DNA of 64,000 bases from NCBI RefSeq assembly GCF_030116705.1, contig NZ_JAOTIK010000001.1:4554501-4618500 (forward strand). Direction: 5' to 3'. The stretch's first letter is position 1. Every line of letters begins with the position of its first letter. The stretch is from Streptomyces sp. ML-6. Its GTDB lineage: Bacteria; Actinomycetota; Actinomycetes; Streptomycetales; Streptomycetaceae. Below, one piece after another: positions 1 to 8,557 of this stretch. The notes under the pieces were generated by a model, which searched no databases, was not told the DNA's origin, and saw only the letters and a program-made list of their open reading frames with translations. The translations under genes were made by a program, and so were the position numbers.

Positions 1-2081
1 ACTTCGCGGCCATCGCGCGGTGTCTCGACGAGACGATCGCCGAGCTGTCCGACCGGCTCGACGCCGAGCGCCGGGCGCCCGGCGGTGCGGGGCGGCAGGC
101 GATGGACCGGGACACGGAGATCCACCGGCTGTCCTCCCGGCTGCGCGCGCTGCGCCGTTTCGGCCTGGACCTGTGCCTGGGGCACATGGTCGGCGCGGAC
201 GGTTCCGAGCCCCTGTACGTGGGGCGGCTCGGCCTCACCGACAGCACGGGGCGCCGGCTGCTGATCGACTGGCGTTCCCCCGCCGCCGAGCCGTTCTTCG
301 GGGCCACCCACGCCAACCCGATGGGCCTGGCGAGCCGCCGCAGGTACCGCTGGACCCGGGGCAGGATCAGCGACTACTGGGACGAGGTGTTCACCCCGGA
401 CGCGTTCGCCGGGCACGCCGCGCTCGACGACCAGTCCGCCTTCATCGCCAGTCTCGGCGGCAATCGTTCGGAGCGGATGCGGGACGTGCTCGGCACCATC
501 CAGGCCGACCAGGACGCCATCATCCGGGCGGGGTCCCGCAGGGCCCTCGTCGTCGACGGCGGGCCGGGTACGGGCAAGACCGTCGTCGCCCTGCACCGTT
601 CCGCCTACCTCCTGCACTCCGACCCCCGCCTCGGGCACCGGCGGGGCGGGGTGCTGTTCGTCGGCCCGCACGAGCCCTACCTGGGGTACGTCGCCGACGT
701 CCTGCCCAGCCTCGGCGAGGAGGGCGTACAGACCTGCACCCTGCGGGACCTCGTCGCCGAGGGGGCCGCGGCGACGGCCGAGACCGACCCGGACGTGGCC
801 CGGCTGAAGTCGTCCGCGCGGCTGGTGCGGGCGGTCGAGGCGGCCGTCCGGTTCTACGAGGAGCCGCCCGCCCGGGGCATGACGGTCACCACCCACTGGT
901 CCGACATCGAGCTGACCGCCGAGGACTGGGCCGTGGCCTTCGAGGCGGCGGACCCCGGCACTCCGCACAACGAGGCGCGCGAGCAGGTCTGGGAGGAACT
1001 GCTCACGATCCTGAGGGACAAGCACGACGGCGACGCCCCGGACCAGCTGCTGCGCAGGTCGCTGACGCGGAACCGGGAACTGCTCACGGCCTTCAACCGC
1101 GCGTGGCCGCTGCTGGAGGCGGCCGACGTCGTCGGGGACCTGTGGACGGTCCCCGCGTATCTGCGCAGGTGCGCGCCCTGGCTCGGCCCCGACGAGGTAC
1201 GGCTGCTGCAGCGGGCGGACGTGCGGGCCTGGACGGTGTCCGACCTGCCGTTCCTGGACGCGGCGCGACAGCGGATCGGCGACCCGGAGGCGGCCCGGCG
1301 CAAGCGGCGGCACAAGGCGTCCGTGGCCGCCGAGCGCGAGCAGATGGCCAAGGTCGTCGATTCCCTGATCGCGGCCGACCCGGACGGGGAGGGCGTGATG
1401 ACGATGCTGCACGGCCAGGACATGAAGGACACCCTGGTCGACGGGAGCGAGGTGTCCGGAACCGAACCGGACCTGCTCGCCGGACCGTTCGCGCACGTCG
1501 TCGTGGACGAGGCCCAGGAACTGACCGACGCGGAGTGGCAGATGCTGCTGCTGCGCTGCCCGTCCCGGAGCTTCACCGTCGTCGGGGACCGCGCCCAGGC
1601 CCGGCACGGGTTCACGGAGTCGTGGCAGGAGCGGCTGGAGCGGGTCGGGATCGACCGGATCGACCTGGCCTCCCTGAGCATCAACTACCGGACGCCGGAG
1701 GAGATCATGACGGAGGCCGAGCCGGTGATCCGGGCCGCGCTCCCGGACGCCAATGTGCCGACCTCCATCCGCGCCAGTGGCATTCCCGTCGCGTACGGAC
1801 CGGTTTCGGAGCTGGGCCCGGTCCTCGACGCCTGGCTCGCCGCCCACGACGAGGGCACCGCCTGCGTCATCGGCGATGCCGCGTTCCGGGCGACGTTCCG
1901 GGCGACGCCCCGGGTCCGGTCGCTGACCCCGGAGCTTTCCAAGGGGCTCGAATTCGACCTGGTCGTCCTCGTCGACCCGGAGTCGTTCGGCAAGGGCGGC
2001 AAGGGCATCGAAGGGGCGGTCGACCGCTACGTGGCGATGACCCGCGCGACCCGGCAGCTCGTCGTCCTCACGAGCTCCTGA
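1..2081 (+). CDS. helR: HelR/HelD-like RNA polymerase-recycling ATPase (5' end outside window)
   Basis: The frame is open from base 3 with no start inside the window, so the N-terminus is missing. An internal ATG at 102 lies after an alpha-helical, coiled-coil-like stretch and is unlikely to be the true start. A superfamily 1 ATPase core is visible: Walker A GGPGTGKT (bases 558-581), a DEAQE Walker B near 1507, and a C-terminal helicase-like segment ending in a TRATRQL-type motif. The segments LLIDWRSPAAEPFF and ALDDQSAFIASLG are typical of the HelD family, not of UvrD or RecB. HelD-type proteins remove RNA polymerase from stalled complexes, and Streptomyces HelR has been linked to rifamycin tolerance. 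The family call is firm. The HelR subtype rests on recalled similarity. Confidence 0.8.
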   Translation, partial: FAAIARCLDETIAELSDRLDAERRAPGGAGRQAMDRDTEIHRLSSRLRALRRFGLDLCLGHMVGADGSEPLYVGRLGLTDSTGRRLLIDWRSPAAEPFFGATHANPMGLASRRRYRWTRGRISDYWDEVFTPDAFAGHAALDDQSAFIASLGGNRSERMRDVLGTIQADQDAIIRAGSRRALVVDGGPGTGKTVVALHRSAYLLHSDPRLGHRRGGVLFVGPHEPYLGYVADVLPSLGEEGVQTCTLRDLVAEGAAATAETDPDVARLKSSARLVRAVEAAVRFYEEPPARGMTVTTHWSDIELTAEDWAVAFEAADPGTPHNEAREQVWEELLTILRDKHDGDAPDQLLRRSLTRNRELLTAFNRAWPLLEAADVVGDLWTVPAYLRRCAPWLGPDEVRLLQRADVRAWTVSDLPFLDAARQRIGDPEAARRKRRHKASVAAEREQMAKVVDSLIAADPDGEGVMTMLHGQDMKDTLVDGSEVSGTEPDLLAGPFAHVVVDEAQELTDAEWQMLLLRCPSRSFTVVGDRAQARHGFTESWQERLERVGIDRIDLASLSINYRTPEEIMTEAEPVIRAALPDANVPTSIRASGIPVAYGPVSELGPVLDAWLAAHDEGTACVIGDAAFRATFRATPRVRSLTPELSKGLEFDLVVLVDPESFGKGGKGIEGAVDRYVAMTRATRQLVVLTSS

Positions 2082-2099
2082 GGAGCCCCGGGCAGGCCC

Positions 2100-2147
2100 G
2101 GCCCCCGAGGGCTTCCGGTCGGGCCGGGGCCCCTCGGCTCGGGGGCC
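2100..2147. terminator. Possible bidirectional terminator
   Basis: A 10-bp inverted repeat (GGCCCCCGAG / CTCGGGGGCC) with a long loop sits in the 80-bp gap between the convergent HelR-like gene and the flavin monooxygenase. There is no T-run, and the arms lie in short direct repeats of CCCCTCGGCTCGGG, so this is tentative. Confidence 0.35.
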
Positions 2148-2164
2148 CCTCGGCTCGGGGCGTC

Positions 2165-3352
2165 TCAGCCCGTGCGTGCCAGCTTCTTCGCTATCTTCCC
2201 GGCGTCCAGGGCCAGTTCGCGCAGCATGCCGCTGATCGGGTTGGTGAAGCCGGTGAAGTACAGGCCGGGGGCCTGCCGGGGGGTGCGGGCGCCGTGCACC
2301 ACCGGGCGGCCCCGGGCGTCCAGTACGTCGAGGTGGCCGACCAGCCCCTCCAGGGCCTGCCGGTAGCCGGTCGCCGCGATCACCGCGTCCGGGGTGATCC
2401 GTTCCCCGTCGGCCAGCACCACCGCGTCCCCGTCGAACGACTCGACGGCCGCGACCGGCACCACCCGGCCGCGCTTCACCGCGTCGATCAGGCCCACGTC
2501 CTGCACCGGGATGGCGCCCTGCCCGGCCCGGGTGTACAGGCCGGTGTCCGGGCGCGGCAGACCGTGCGCGGTGAGGTCGGGCACGGCGAACCGGGTCATG
2601 GCGCCCGCGGCCCGGTCCACCAGCCGGACCGGCAGCCGGCGGGCCAGGACGCCGTTCGCCTGGGCGGGCCAGCCCGCCGTCGAACGGCGCACGATGTGCG
2701 GCGCGGTGCGCACCGCGATCCGTACCCGGGACGCCCCGCCCTCCACCAGGTCGACGGCGATCTCCGCCCCCGTGTTGCCGATGCCGACGACGAGGACGTC
2801 CCTGCCCGCGTAGGGGGCGGCGTCGCGGTACTCGGCGGCGTGCACCAGATCGCCGGTGAAGCCGTCGCGGCCGGACCAGTCGGGCAGGCGCGGGGTGTGG
2901 TTGAAGCCGGTGGCGACGACGACGGCCCGGCCGGTCAGCACCCGGCCGCCGCTCGCGGTCAGCTGCCAGCCCGTGCCGTCGGGGGCGCGGTCGATCCGGG
3001 ACACCTCGACGCCCGTCACCACCTCCAGCTCGTGGTGCTCGGCGTACTTCTCCAGGTAGCGCACCATGTCGTCCCTGGCCACCCAGCGCCCGAACCGGCG
3101 CGGCATCGCCAGGCCCGGCAGCGCGGACCAGCGGCGGATGGTGTGCAGGTGCAGCCGGTCGTAGTGGCGGCGCCAGGAGGCGCCCACGTCCCCGGACTTC
3201 TCCAGCACCACCGCCCGTACGCCCCGCTCGCGCAGGGACGCGGCGACGGCGAGACCGCCCGGACCGCCGCCGACGACGTAGACGGGCCGGTCCTCGGTGA
3301 GACCGAGGAGGGCCGGGACGGAACCACCGGCGGTACGCGCGCTGTCGGACAT
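2165..3352 (-). CDS. Flavin-containing monooxygenase / NAD(P)-binding oxidoreductase
   Basis: This 395-residue flavoprotein probably oxidises a small substrate with NAD(P)H and oxygen. An FAD-binding VVGGGPGG loop lies at residues 27-33, the FMO-type motif FTGDLVHAAEY at 165-175, a second NAD(P)-binding GIGNTG at 190-195, and a late ATGYRQ. The start chosen (MSDSARTAGG) leaves a normal short N-terminus before the first beta strand. An upstream in-frame start would add 33 low-complexity residues. It is transcribed alone, convergent with the HelR-like gene and divergent from the DoxX gene. The substrate cannot be inferred. Confidence 0.8.
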   Translation of the reverse strand: MSDSARTAGGSVPALLGLTEDRPVYVVGGGPGGLAVAASLRERGVRAVVLEKSGDVGASWRRHYDRLHLHTIRRWSALPGLAMPRRFGRWVARDDMVRYLEKYAEHHELEVVTGVEVSRIDRAPDGTGWQLTASGGRVLTGRAVVVATGFNHTPRLPDWSGRDGFTGDLVHAAEYRDAAPYAGRDVLVVGIGNTGAEIAVDLVEGGASRVRIAVRTAPHIVRRSTAGWPAQANGVLARRLPVRLVDRAAGAMTRFAVPDLTAHGLPRPDTGLYTRAGQGAIPVQDVGLIDAVKRGRVVPVAAVESFDGDAVVLADGERITPDAVIAATGYRQALEGLVGHLDVLDARGRPVVHGARTPRQAPGLYFTGFTNPISGMLRELALDAGKIAKKLARTG

Positions 3353-3498
3353 GAACCGGAGCGTAATCGCGCACCCGGTTGATGGGTCTCGGTCAAGACC
3401 GGAATCGATTGCGAATTGGTCACGCCTGCAGCCCGGCCCCGGACCGCCCAATACCCGTACGTGGCACGCCTCTTGCGCACGACGGCCTTCATCGGGTT

Positions 3499-3517
3499 AT
3501 CTGACGTATCGTCAGAT
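3499..3517 (+). promoter_or_regulatory. 19-bp palindromic operator, copy 1 of 4
   Basis: ATCTGACGTATCGTCAGAT is a perfect 8-bp inverted repeat around a 3-bp centre. It ends 19 bp before the GTG of the DoxX gene. Close matches occur at 11216, 20975 and 27325, each just upstream of an acyl-CoA-type or associated gene. The size and symmetry fit a TetR-family repressor. Confidence 0.7.
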
Positions 3518-3536
3518 TTCTTGAGGTGGAGGCACC

Positions 3537-3989
3537 GTGCAGACGATCTGGCTCAGCGGAGCGGAATGGCTGGCCGTCCTCCGGGTGGGGCTCGGCCTGT
3601 GGTGGCTGGAGAGCTGGCGGCACAAGGACAAGAAGGGCTGGTTCGAACGCGGTACGGGCATCGCCTGGGCCGCCGACGTGGCGGGCAAACACCGGTGGCC
3701 GGTGGTGCGGAAGGGCTTCGACCGGGTCGTCGCGCCGCGCCCCAAGGTCATGGCCCATGTCGTCGTGTACGCCGAACTCGCCCTGGGGCTGGGCCTGGTG
3801 ACGGGATTCCTGACCCCCGTCGCCCTGGTCGCCGGGCTGCTGCTCAACCTGCTCTACCTGGTGCTGATGATCCACGACTGGGCGGAACAGGGGCAGAACG
3901 CGATGATGGCGCTGATCTCGCTCGTCGCGCTGTTCGCGATGGCCTGGCAGACCTGGTCCCTCGACGCGGCGATCGGACTCTTCCGGTGA
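3537..3989 (+). CDS. DoxX family membrane protein
   Basis: This 150-residue protein has about four hydrophobic segments. One is near the N-terminus (WLAVLRVGLGLWWLES) and three are in the second half, the arrangement of the DoxX / DoxX-like family. The GTG start is set by the purine-rich GAGGTGGAGG just upstream. The palindromic operator at 3499-3517 lies between the promoter region and the start. Its stop overlaps the GTG of the OB-fold gene (GTGA), so the two are co-translated. A role alongside acyl-CoA enzymes is suggested by the shared operator only. No catalytic motif is visible. Confidence 0.75.
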   Translation: MQTIWLSGAEWLAVLRVGLGLWWLESWRHKDKKGWFERGTGIAWAADVAGKHRWPVVRKGFDRVVAPRPKVMAHVVVYAELALGLGLVTGFLTPVALVAGLLLNLLYLVLMIHDWAEQGQNAMMALISLVALFAMAWQTWSLDAAIGLFR

Positions 3990-4399
3990 CCGGGGCGGCG
4001 GCGGCCCGTTTCGACCTGCCCGAGCCCGACGCCTTCACCCGGCCCTACTGGGACGCCGCGGCCCGGGGGCAGTTGCTGCTGCGCCGCTGCCGCACCTGCG
4101 GGCGGAACCACCACTACCCCCGCGAGTTCTGCCCGCACTGCTGGAGCGAGGACGTCGTCTGGCAGCCGGCGAGCGGGCGGGCCATGCTCTACACCTGGTC
4201 CGTCGTCCACCGCAACGATCTGCCGCCGTTCGGTTCCCGGGTCCCGTACGTCGCCGCCGTGGTCGATCTGGCCGAGGGGCCGCGGATGATGACGGAGATC
4301 GTGGAGTGCCCGGAGTCCGCCCTCGCCATCGGCATGGCGCTGCGGGTGACCTTCAGACGGGAGGAGGGGCAGGAGGCCGTACCGGTCTTCCGGCCCTGA
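3986..4399 (+). CDS. Zn-ribbon domain-containing OB-fold protein (DUF35)
   Basis: This 137-residue protein has a rubredoxin-like zinc ribbon near residues 33-54 (CRTCG and CPHC pairs) followed by an OB-fold (YTWSVVHR, PYVAAVVDL, and a basic C-terminal strand). DUF35 proteins act as partners of Ltp-type thiolases and hydratases in steroid and fatty acyl-CoA degradation. The GTG start overlaps the stop of the DoxX gene. The thiolase nearest in type (10044-11213) is 6 kb away but carries the same operator. The pairing of the two is inference. Confidence 0.78.
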   Translation: MTGAAAARFDLPEPDAFTRPYWDAAARGQLLLRRCRTCGRNHHYPREFCPHCWSEDVVWQPASGRAMLYTWSVVHRNDLPPFGSRVPYVAAVVDLAEGPRMMTEIVECPESALAIGMALRVTFRREEGQEAVPVFRP

Positions 4400-4423
4400 G
4401 CGGGGGCCGATGCGGTGGACGGC

Positions 4424-4520
4424 GTACGAGGCGGGGCCCTGGTGCGCGACGTGGGGCCCGGTGTACGAGGCGGGGCCCGGTGCACGACGAGGGGCCCCGG
4501 TGCGCGAGGCGGGGCTCCCG
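4424..4520. repeat. GC-rich tandem repeat, about 19-bp unit, five copies
   Basis: Degenerate units of the form GTGCGCGAGGCGGGGCCCG are repeated head to tail in the gap between the convergent OB-fold and DUF1707 genes. The block may form RNA structure and end transcription from both sides. No protein was recognised in it. Confidence 0.6.
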
Positions 4521-4525
4521 GCGCG

Positions 4526-5104
4526 CTACTCGGCGTCGCGCAGCTTGCGGCGTTCGCGGAAGTTGGGGTGGCGGACGACGACGCCGCCCATGCCGCAGGA
4601 GCCCGTCAGCCGGAGCACCGGGGAGCCGGGGGTGCCCGGGCCCTCGGTCCGGTTCTTCAGGCCGCCCATGGCGGTCTCCAGCTCGTCGGCCCGCACGGTC
4701 CAGCCCTGCGGCACCACGATCGAGATCCCGCCCATGTCGCCGTGCACCTCCAGCTCGACCTCGCGCAGCCGGCACTCGGCGAGGGTGAAGTCGAGCTTGA
4801 CGCTCCCCATCCCCGCGTGGGCGCGGATCACCGGGGGCACCTTCCAGCGGCCCGAACGGGTCGCCCCGTGCATGCCCCCCTTGAGAACCAGCGGTTCGGC
4901 CGGTACGACGGGGCCGAGGTCCTCGGTGAGGGGCGCCAGCTCCCCATGGGTCCTGGCGGACAGGGCCTGCCCGAGCCGGGTGTCCAGCTCCTCCATGTCG
5001 ATGCGGCCGTCGGCCGCCGCCTCCCGCAGCTGCTCGACCACCGCCTCCCGATCGGCGTCGGAAGCGCGCATACGGCCGGCGGAACGCGAGGGATCGGCAG
5101 TCAT
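4526..5104 (-). CDS. DUF1707 and cell-wall-active response domain protein
   Basis: This 192-residue protein starts with the DUF1707 SHOCT-like motif: MRASDADREAVVEQLREA, then a DMEELDTRL segment. The C-terminal half (GDMGGISIVVPQGW, GSCGMGGVVV) resembles the LiaF-type, cell-wall-active-antibiotics-response beta-helix. The start was chosen at ATG 5104, shortly before the DUF1707 motif. Longer in-frame starts would add low-complexity sequence. Proteins of this type are linked to envelope stress, which fits the neighbouring PspAB and HtpX genes. No transmembrane segment is obvious. Confidence 0.75.
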   Translation of the reverse strand: MTADPSRSAGRMRASDADREAVVEQLREAAADGRIDMEELDTRLGQALSARTHGELAPLTEDLGPVVPAEPLVLKGGMHGATRSGRWKVPPVIRAHAGMGSVKLDFTLAECRLREVELEVHGDMGGISIVVPQGWTVRADELETAMGGLKNRTEGPGTPGSPVLRLTGSCGMGGVVVRHPNFRERRKLRDAE

Positions 5105-5206
5105 GGGGCGATGATACGTAGATATGTGCGCGCCGCACGCGCCGCACCGAAGGCCCCGTACGGCGCTCGCACGGCTCCCGTACGGAGCCCGCACGGCGCC
5201 TTCGGG

Positions 5207-5791
5207 TCACAGCCCCGGCGCACCCCACACCGGGAACCACCGGGCCAGGTCCCGTTCGATGCGGAGGTCGTCCCCGAGCACCGCTCTGACCTCCAGCTCC
5301 AGCTGGTTGTCGCGCCGCTCCGTCCCGCCGGGCAGGGGAGCGAACGGGTAGAACGTGCCGCGCTTGTAGAGGTAGACCAGGGCCAGCGAACGGCCCCGCT
5401 CGTCCCGGAAGCCGACCAGCGAGCAGAGCAGATGCGGGCCGAACCCGCCGTCCTGGAGCAGGGTGTTGACCGCGTGCAGGTCGTTGACCAGGCCGGCCGT
5501 GTCGTCGGGGGAGTGCTCGGCCAGCAGCCAGGTGTAGCCGTAGCCGTCCTGGCCGAACCGCACGGGGACGCCGCCGCGGCCGGTGTCGGCGTCGAGCAGT
5601 TCGCGTACGTCCTGCTGGAGGCGGAGGAAGGCGCCGCCCTCGACGCCCGCGAAACAGACCGACCCGAGGCCGGTCGGGGCGAACCCGGCGCCCGCTTCGA
5701 GGGTGAGGGCCGCCGACGGCACGGCGAAGAGCTGGTCGAGGTCGGGGCGGACCGGCTTGCTGCGGCCGAGGATGGTGTCGAGAAGGCCCAT
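5207..5791 (-). CDS. pspAB: PspA-associated protein PspAB
   Basis: This 194-residue protein begins MGLLDTILGRSKPV and contains FAVPSAALTLE, GGVPVRFGQDGYGYTWLL and an FYPFAPLPG segment. This is the pattern of the actinobacterial PspA-associated protein PspAB, which is normally found beside an HtpX protease, as here. It lies 65 bp downstream of htpX on the same strand and probably shares its transcript. The family is linked to envelope stress, and the biochemical role is unknown. The family name rests on recalled similarity. Confidence 0.75.
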   Translation of the reverse strand: MGLLDTILGRSKPVRPDLDQLFAVPSAALTLEAGAGFAPTGLGSVCFAGVEGGAFLRLQQDVRELLDADTGRGGVPVRFGQDGYGYTWLLAEHSPDDTAGLVNDLHAVNTLLQDGGFGPHLLCSLVGFRDERGRSLALVYLYKRGTFYPFAPLPGGTERRDNQLELEVRAVLGDDLRIERDLARWFPVWGAPGL

Positions 5792-5856
5792 GGACGTACC
5801 TCCGGACGGGGGGAAGGGGCTTGCCGGGTTCAAGGGCGCCGGTTCACGCGCGGGCT

Positions 5857-6768
5857 TCACGGGCGGGCGAGGTCGGCGGAGATGCGGGCCAGCTGGTCGA
5901 GGCGCTGTTCGAGGGTCGGGTGCGAGGAGAGCAGCCGGCCCAGGCTCTCCTTGGACGAGAACGCGGGGACGAAGTAGAAGGCGTTGTACGGCTCCGCCTT
6001 GCGCAGGTCCTCGGTCGGGATGCGGGCCATCTGGCCGCTCACCTTCGTGAGGGCGGAGGCGAGCGCGGAGGGGCGGCCGGTGAGCAGGGCGGCGGCGCGG
6101 TCGGCGGAGAGTTCGCGGTAGCGCGAGAGCAGCCGGGTCAGCAGGAAGCCCAGGACGTACACGACCGCGCTGACCAGCGGGATCAGCAGGATCGCGATGC
6201 CCACGGGGTCGTTGCCGCGGCTGTTGCGGGAGAGCCCGCCCCACAGCGCGACCCGGGTCATGATGCCGGCGAGCACACCGAGGAACGAGGCGATCGTCAT
6301 GACGGCCACGTCGCGGTGGGCGACGTGCGACATCTCGTGCGCGAGCACCCCCTCCAGCTCCGGGGGATCCAGTCTGCGCAGCAGCCCGGTGGTGGCGCAG
6401 ACGAGGGCGGTCCGCTCGTTCCGGCCGGTCGCGAAGGCGTTCGGCACGTCGCTCCGCGCGATCGCCACGCGCGGTTTCGGCATGTCGGCAAGAGCGCAGA
6501 TCCGGTCGACGGCGCCGTGCAGCTCGGGGGCCTCCTCCGGAGTGACCTCGCGGGCCCCCATGCCGAACGCGGCGATGCGGTCGCTGAACCAGAACTGCGC
6601 GACGAACATGCCGCCGACGAGGAGCAGGATGATCGGCCAGGCACCCCGCAGCACGGCGAGCAGCACTCCGACCAGGACCACGTACAGCAGGCCGATCAGG
6701 AACATGGTGCCGACCATGCGCGTGCTCAGCCCGCGGTCCGGGGCGTAGCGGGAACGGGTTCGGCTCAT
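5857..6768 (-). CDS. htpX: HtpX family membrane zinc metalloprotease
   Basis: This 303-residue protein has two N-terminal transmembrane helices (about residues 19-60), the HEMSH zinc motif at 144-148, and two further hydrophobic helices near 160-210. The motif ELSADRAA then supplies the third zinc ligand. HtpX degrades damaged membrane proteins with its active site on the cytoplasmic side. The length matches the family. It is the first gene of a probable htpX-pspAB operon. The promoter lies in the 251-bp gap shared with the divergent P450, where no clear dyad was seen on the htpX side. Confidence 0.88.
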   Translation of the reverse strand: MSRTRSRYAPDRGLSTRMVGTMFLIGLLYVVLVGVLLAVLRGAWPIILLLVGGMFVAQFWFSDRIAAFGMGAREVTPEEAPELHGAVDRICALADMPKPRVAIARSDVPNAFATGRNERTALVCATTGLLRRLDPPELEGVLAHEMSHVAHRDVAVMTIASFLGVLAGIMTRVALWGGLSRNSRGNDPVGIAILLIPLVSAVVYVLGFLLTRLLSRYRELSADRAAALLTGRPSALASALTKVSGQMARIPTEDLRKAEPYNAFYFVPAFSSKESLGRLLSSHPTLEQRLDQLARISADLARP

Positions 6769-6953
6769 TGTCGCCTCCAGTCCTCCCGGTGCCTTCCATA
6801 TTGCCCCTTTCGCAGGGGAAATCGGATTTTTGGAGCTGGCTCGAAAGCGTGCCCGGAGATGCTGCGGGAATATGGCACACAGAGGTGAAAAGGATCAGGG
6901 AGGTGCCCGATCGGACGCCGAAGGATATTTGGCCGAACATCACCTGGACCCGT

Positions 6954-6972
6954 TAGGTGCCTCAGGCATCTA
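6954..6972. promoter_or_regulatory. Near-perfect 19-bp palindrome upstream of the P450
   Basis: TAGGTGCCT-C-AGGCATCTA has 8 of 9 bases paired across a 1-bp centre. It ends 47 bp before the P450 ATG, a typical operator position. The rest of the 6769-7019 gap shows no other strong structure. Confidence 0.45.
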
Positions 6973-7019
6973 GTGGGCGGAGATCGGTAGGACTTCCTCC
7001 CCCATTGCGAGGCTCCGAC

Positions 7020-8216
7020 ATGACAGACGCCGACACCATCCCGTTCCCGCAGAACCGCACCTGCCCCTACCACCCGCCGGCGCAGTACCGGGGCACTCCC
7101 GGCGACCGGCGGCCGGTGTCGTCCGCCCGGCTCTACGACGGCCGCGTGGTGTGGCTGGTCACCGGACACGCCGAGGCGCGCTCCCTCCTGGTGGACCCCA
7201 GGCTGTCGTCCGACCGGGAGAACCCGGACTTCCCGCTGTTCGCCGAACGGGTGGCCGCGTCGAGCCTGCGGCGCGTGGAACTGCTCGGCGTGGACGACCC
7301 CGAGCACAACGTCCAGCGCCGGATGCTGATCCCGAGCTTCACGGTGAAGCGGACCGCGGCCCTGCGTCCGCAGATCCAGCGGACGGTGGACGAGCTGCTG
7401 GACCGGATGATCGAGCAGGGGCCGCCGGTCGACCTGGTCGGCGCCTTCGCGCTGCCGGTGCCCTCCATGGTCATCTGCGCGCTCCTCGGGGTGCCCTACG
7501 CCGACCACGAGTTCTTCGAGGCGCAGTCGCGCAAGCTGCTCCGCGGCCCGGCCGCCGCCGACGTCGAGGCCGCGCGGGAGGCCCTGGACGACTACTTCCG
7601 GGTACTGATCGAACGGAAGCGGGCCGCCCCCGGCGAGGGACTGCTCGACGAACTCGTCGAGAAGCAGCTGGAGACCGGGGCCGTGGACCGCGAGCAGCTC
7701 GTGCGGCTGGCGGAGATCCTGCTCGTGGCCGGCCACGAGACCACCGCGAACATGATCTCGCTCGGCACGTTCACGCTGCTCCAGCACCCCGACCAGCTGG
7801 CCCGGATGCGGGAATCGGACGACCTGATGCCCTCCGCGGTGGAGGAGCTGCTGCGCTTCCTGTCCATCGCCGACGGGATCTCCCGGGTGGCCGTCGAGGA
7901 CATCGAGACGGGCGGCGTGACCATCAGGAAGGGCGACGGCGTCATCCTGTCCACGTCGGCGATCAACCGGGACGAGACCGCGTACGAGTCGCCGGACGAG
8001 CTGGACCTCGGCCGGAACGCCCGGAACCACGTCGCCTTCGGCTTCGGGATCCACCAGTGCCTGGGCCAGAACCTGGCCCGCGCCGAGATGGAGATCGCGC
8101 TGCGCACGCTCTGCCGGCGCCTTCCGGGGCTGCGGCTCGCGGTGCCGGCGGAGGAAGTCCCGTTCAAACCCGGGGACACCATTCAGGGGCTGATCGAAAT
8201 GCCTGTGACGTGGTGA
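7020..8216 (+). CDS. Cytochrome P450 (CYP105-like)
   Basis: This is a 398-residue soluble haem monooxygenase. Visible landmarks are the I-helix AGHETT at residues 237-242, the K-helix ELLR (276-279) and the haem loop FGFGIHQCLG with its ligand Cys347. HNVQRRMLIPSF and the overall length are typical of streptomycete CYP105-type enzymes. The ATG at 7020 follows a GAGG ribosome site. An earlier in-frame start would add a stretch without P450 character. The ferredoxin 86 bp downstream should deliver its electrons. Substrate unknown; CYP105 enzymes act on xenobiotics and polyketides. Confidence 0.92.
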   Translation: MTDADTIPFPQNRTCPYHPPAQYRGTPGDRRPVSSARLYDGRVVWLVTGHAEARSLLVDPRLSSDRENPDFPLFAERVAASSLRRVELLGVDDPEHNVQRRMLIPSFTVKRTAALRPQIQRTVDELLDRMIEQGPPVDLVGAFALPVPSMVICALLGVPYADHEFFEAQSRKLLRGPAAADVEAAREALDDYFRVLIERKRAAPGEGLLDELVEKQLETGAVDREQLVRLAEILLVAGHETTANMISLGTFTLLQHPDQLARMRESDDLMPSAVEELLRFLSIADGISRVAVEDIETGGVTIRKGDGVILSTSAINRDETAYESPDELDLGRNARNHVAFGFGIHQCLGQNLARAEMEIALRTLCRRLPGLRLAVPAEEVPFKPGDTIQGLIEMPVTW

Positions 8217-8302
8217 ACAATTCCCGTCACGCGGTGGAAACGGCGGAAGCGGTGGAAACGATGACCGCGGTGACCGGAACCGGATCGGAAAGGATTACCG
8301 GG

Positions 8303-8491
8303 ATGCGTATCGGCATCGACAGGGACCGGTGCATCGGCGCGGGGCAGTGCGCGCTCACCGCACCGAAGGTGTTCACCCAGGACGACGACGGATTCAGCGA
8401 GCTGCTGCCCGATTACGAGGACGCCCTCGAAGGCCCCCTCGTCAAGGAGGCGGCCCGCGCCTGCCCCGTACAGGCGATCACCGTCGACTGA
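8303..8491 (+). CDS. 3Fe-4S ferredoxin, P450 redox partner
   Basis: This 62-residue ferredoxin has Cys10 and Cys16 in CIGAGQC and Cys54 in RACPVQAI. An Ala/Gly replaces the extra cysteine, so the cluster is 3Fe-4S. That is the usual partner of CYP105 enzymes. The ATG at 8303 is preceded by AAGGA. The frame is open further upstream, but that part has no ferredoxin features. It is in the same direction as the P450 and followed by a strong hairpin, so the two form a closed unit. No reductase is present nearby. Confidence 0.9.
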   Translation: MRIGIDRDRCIGAGQCALTAPKVFTQDDDGFSELLPDYEDALEGPLVKEAARACPVQAITVD

Positions 8492-8515
8492 CGGGGAGCG
8501 GGGCATCGATGGGAC

Positions 8516-8551
8516 GGGGCGCGCCGGGACGGCATCGGCCCGGCGCGCCCC
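8516..8551. terminator. Bidirectional terminator hairpin
   Basis: A 13-bp perfect stem (GGGGCGCGCCGGG / CCCGGCGCGCCCC) with a 10-base loop lies between the convergent ferredoxin and pdxH genes. Confidence 0.75.
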
Positions 8552-8557
8552 GCTCCG

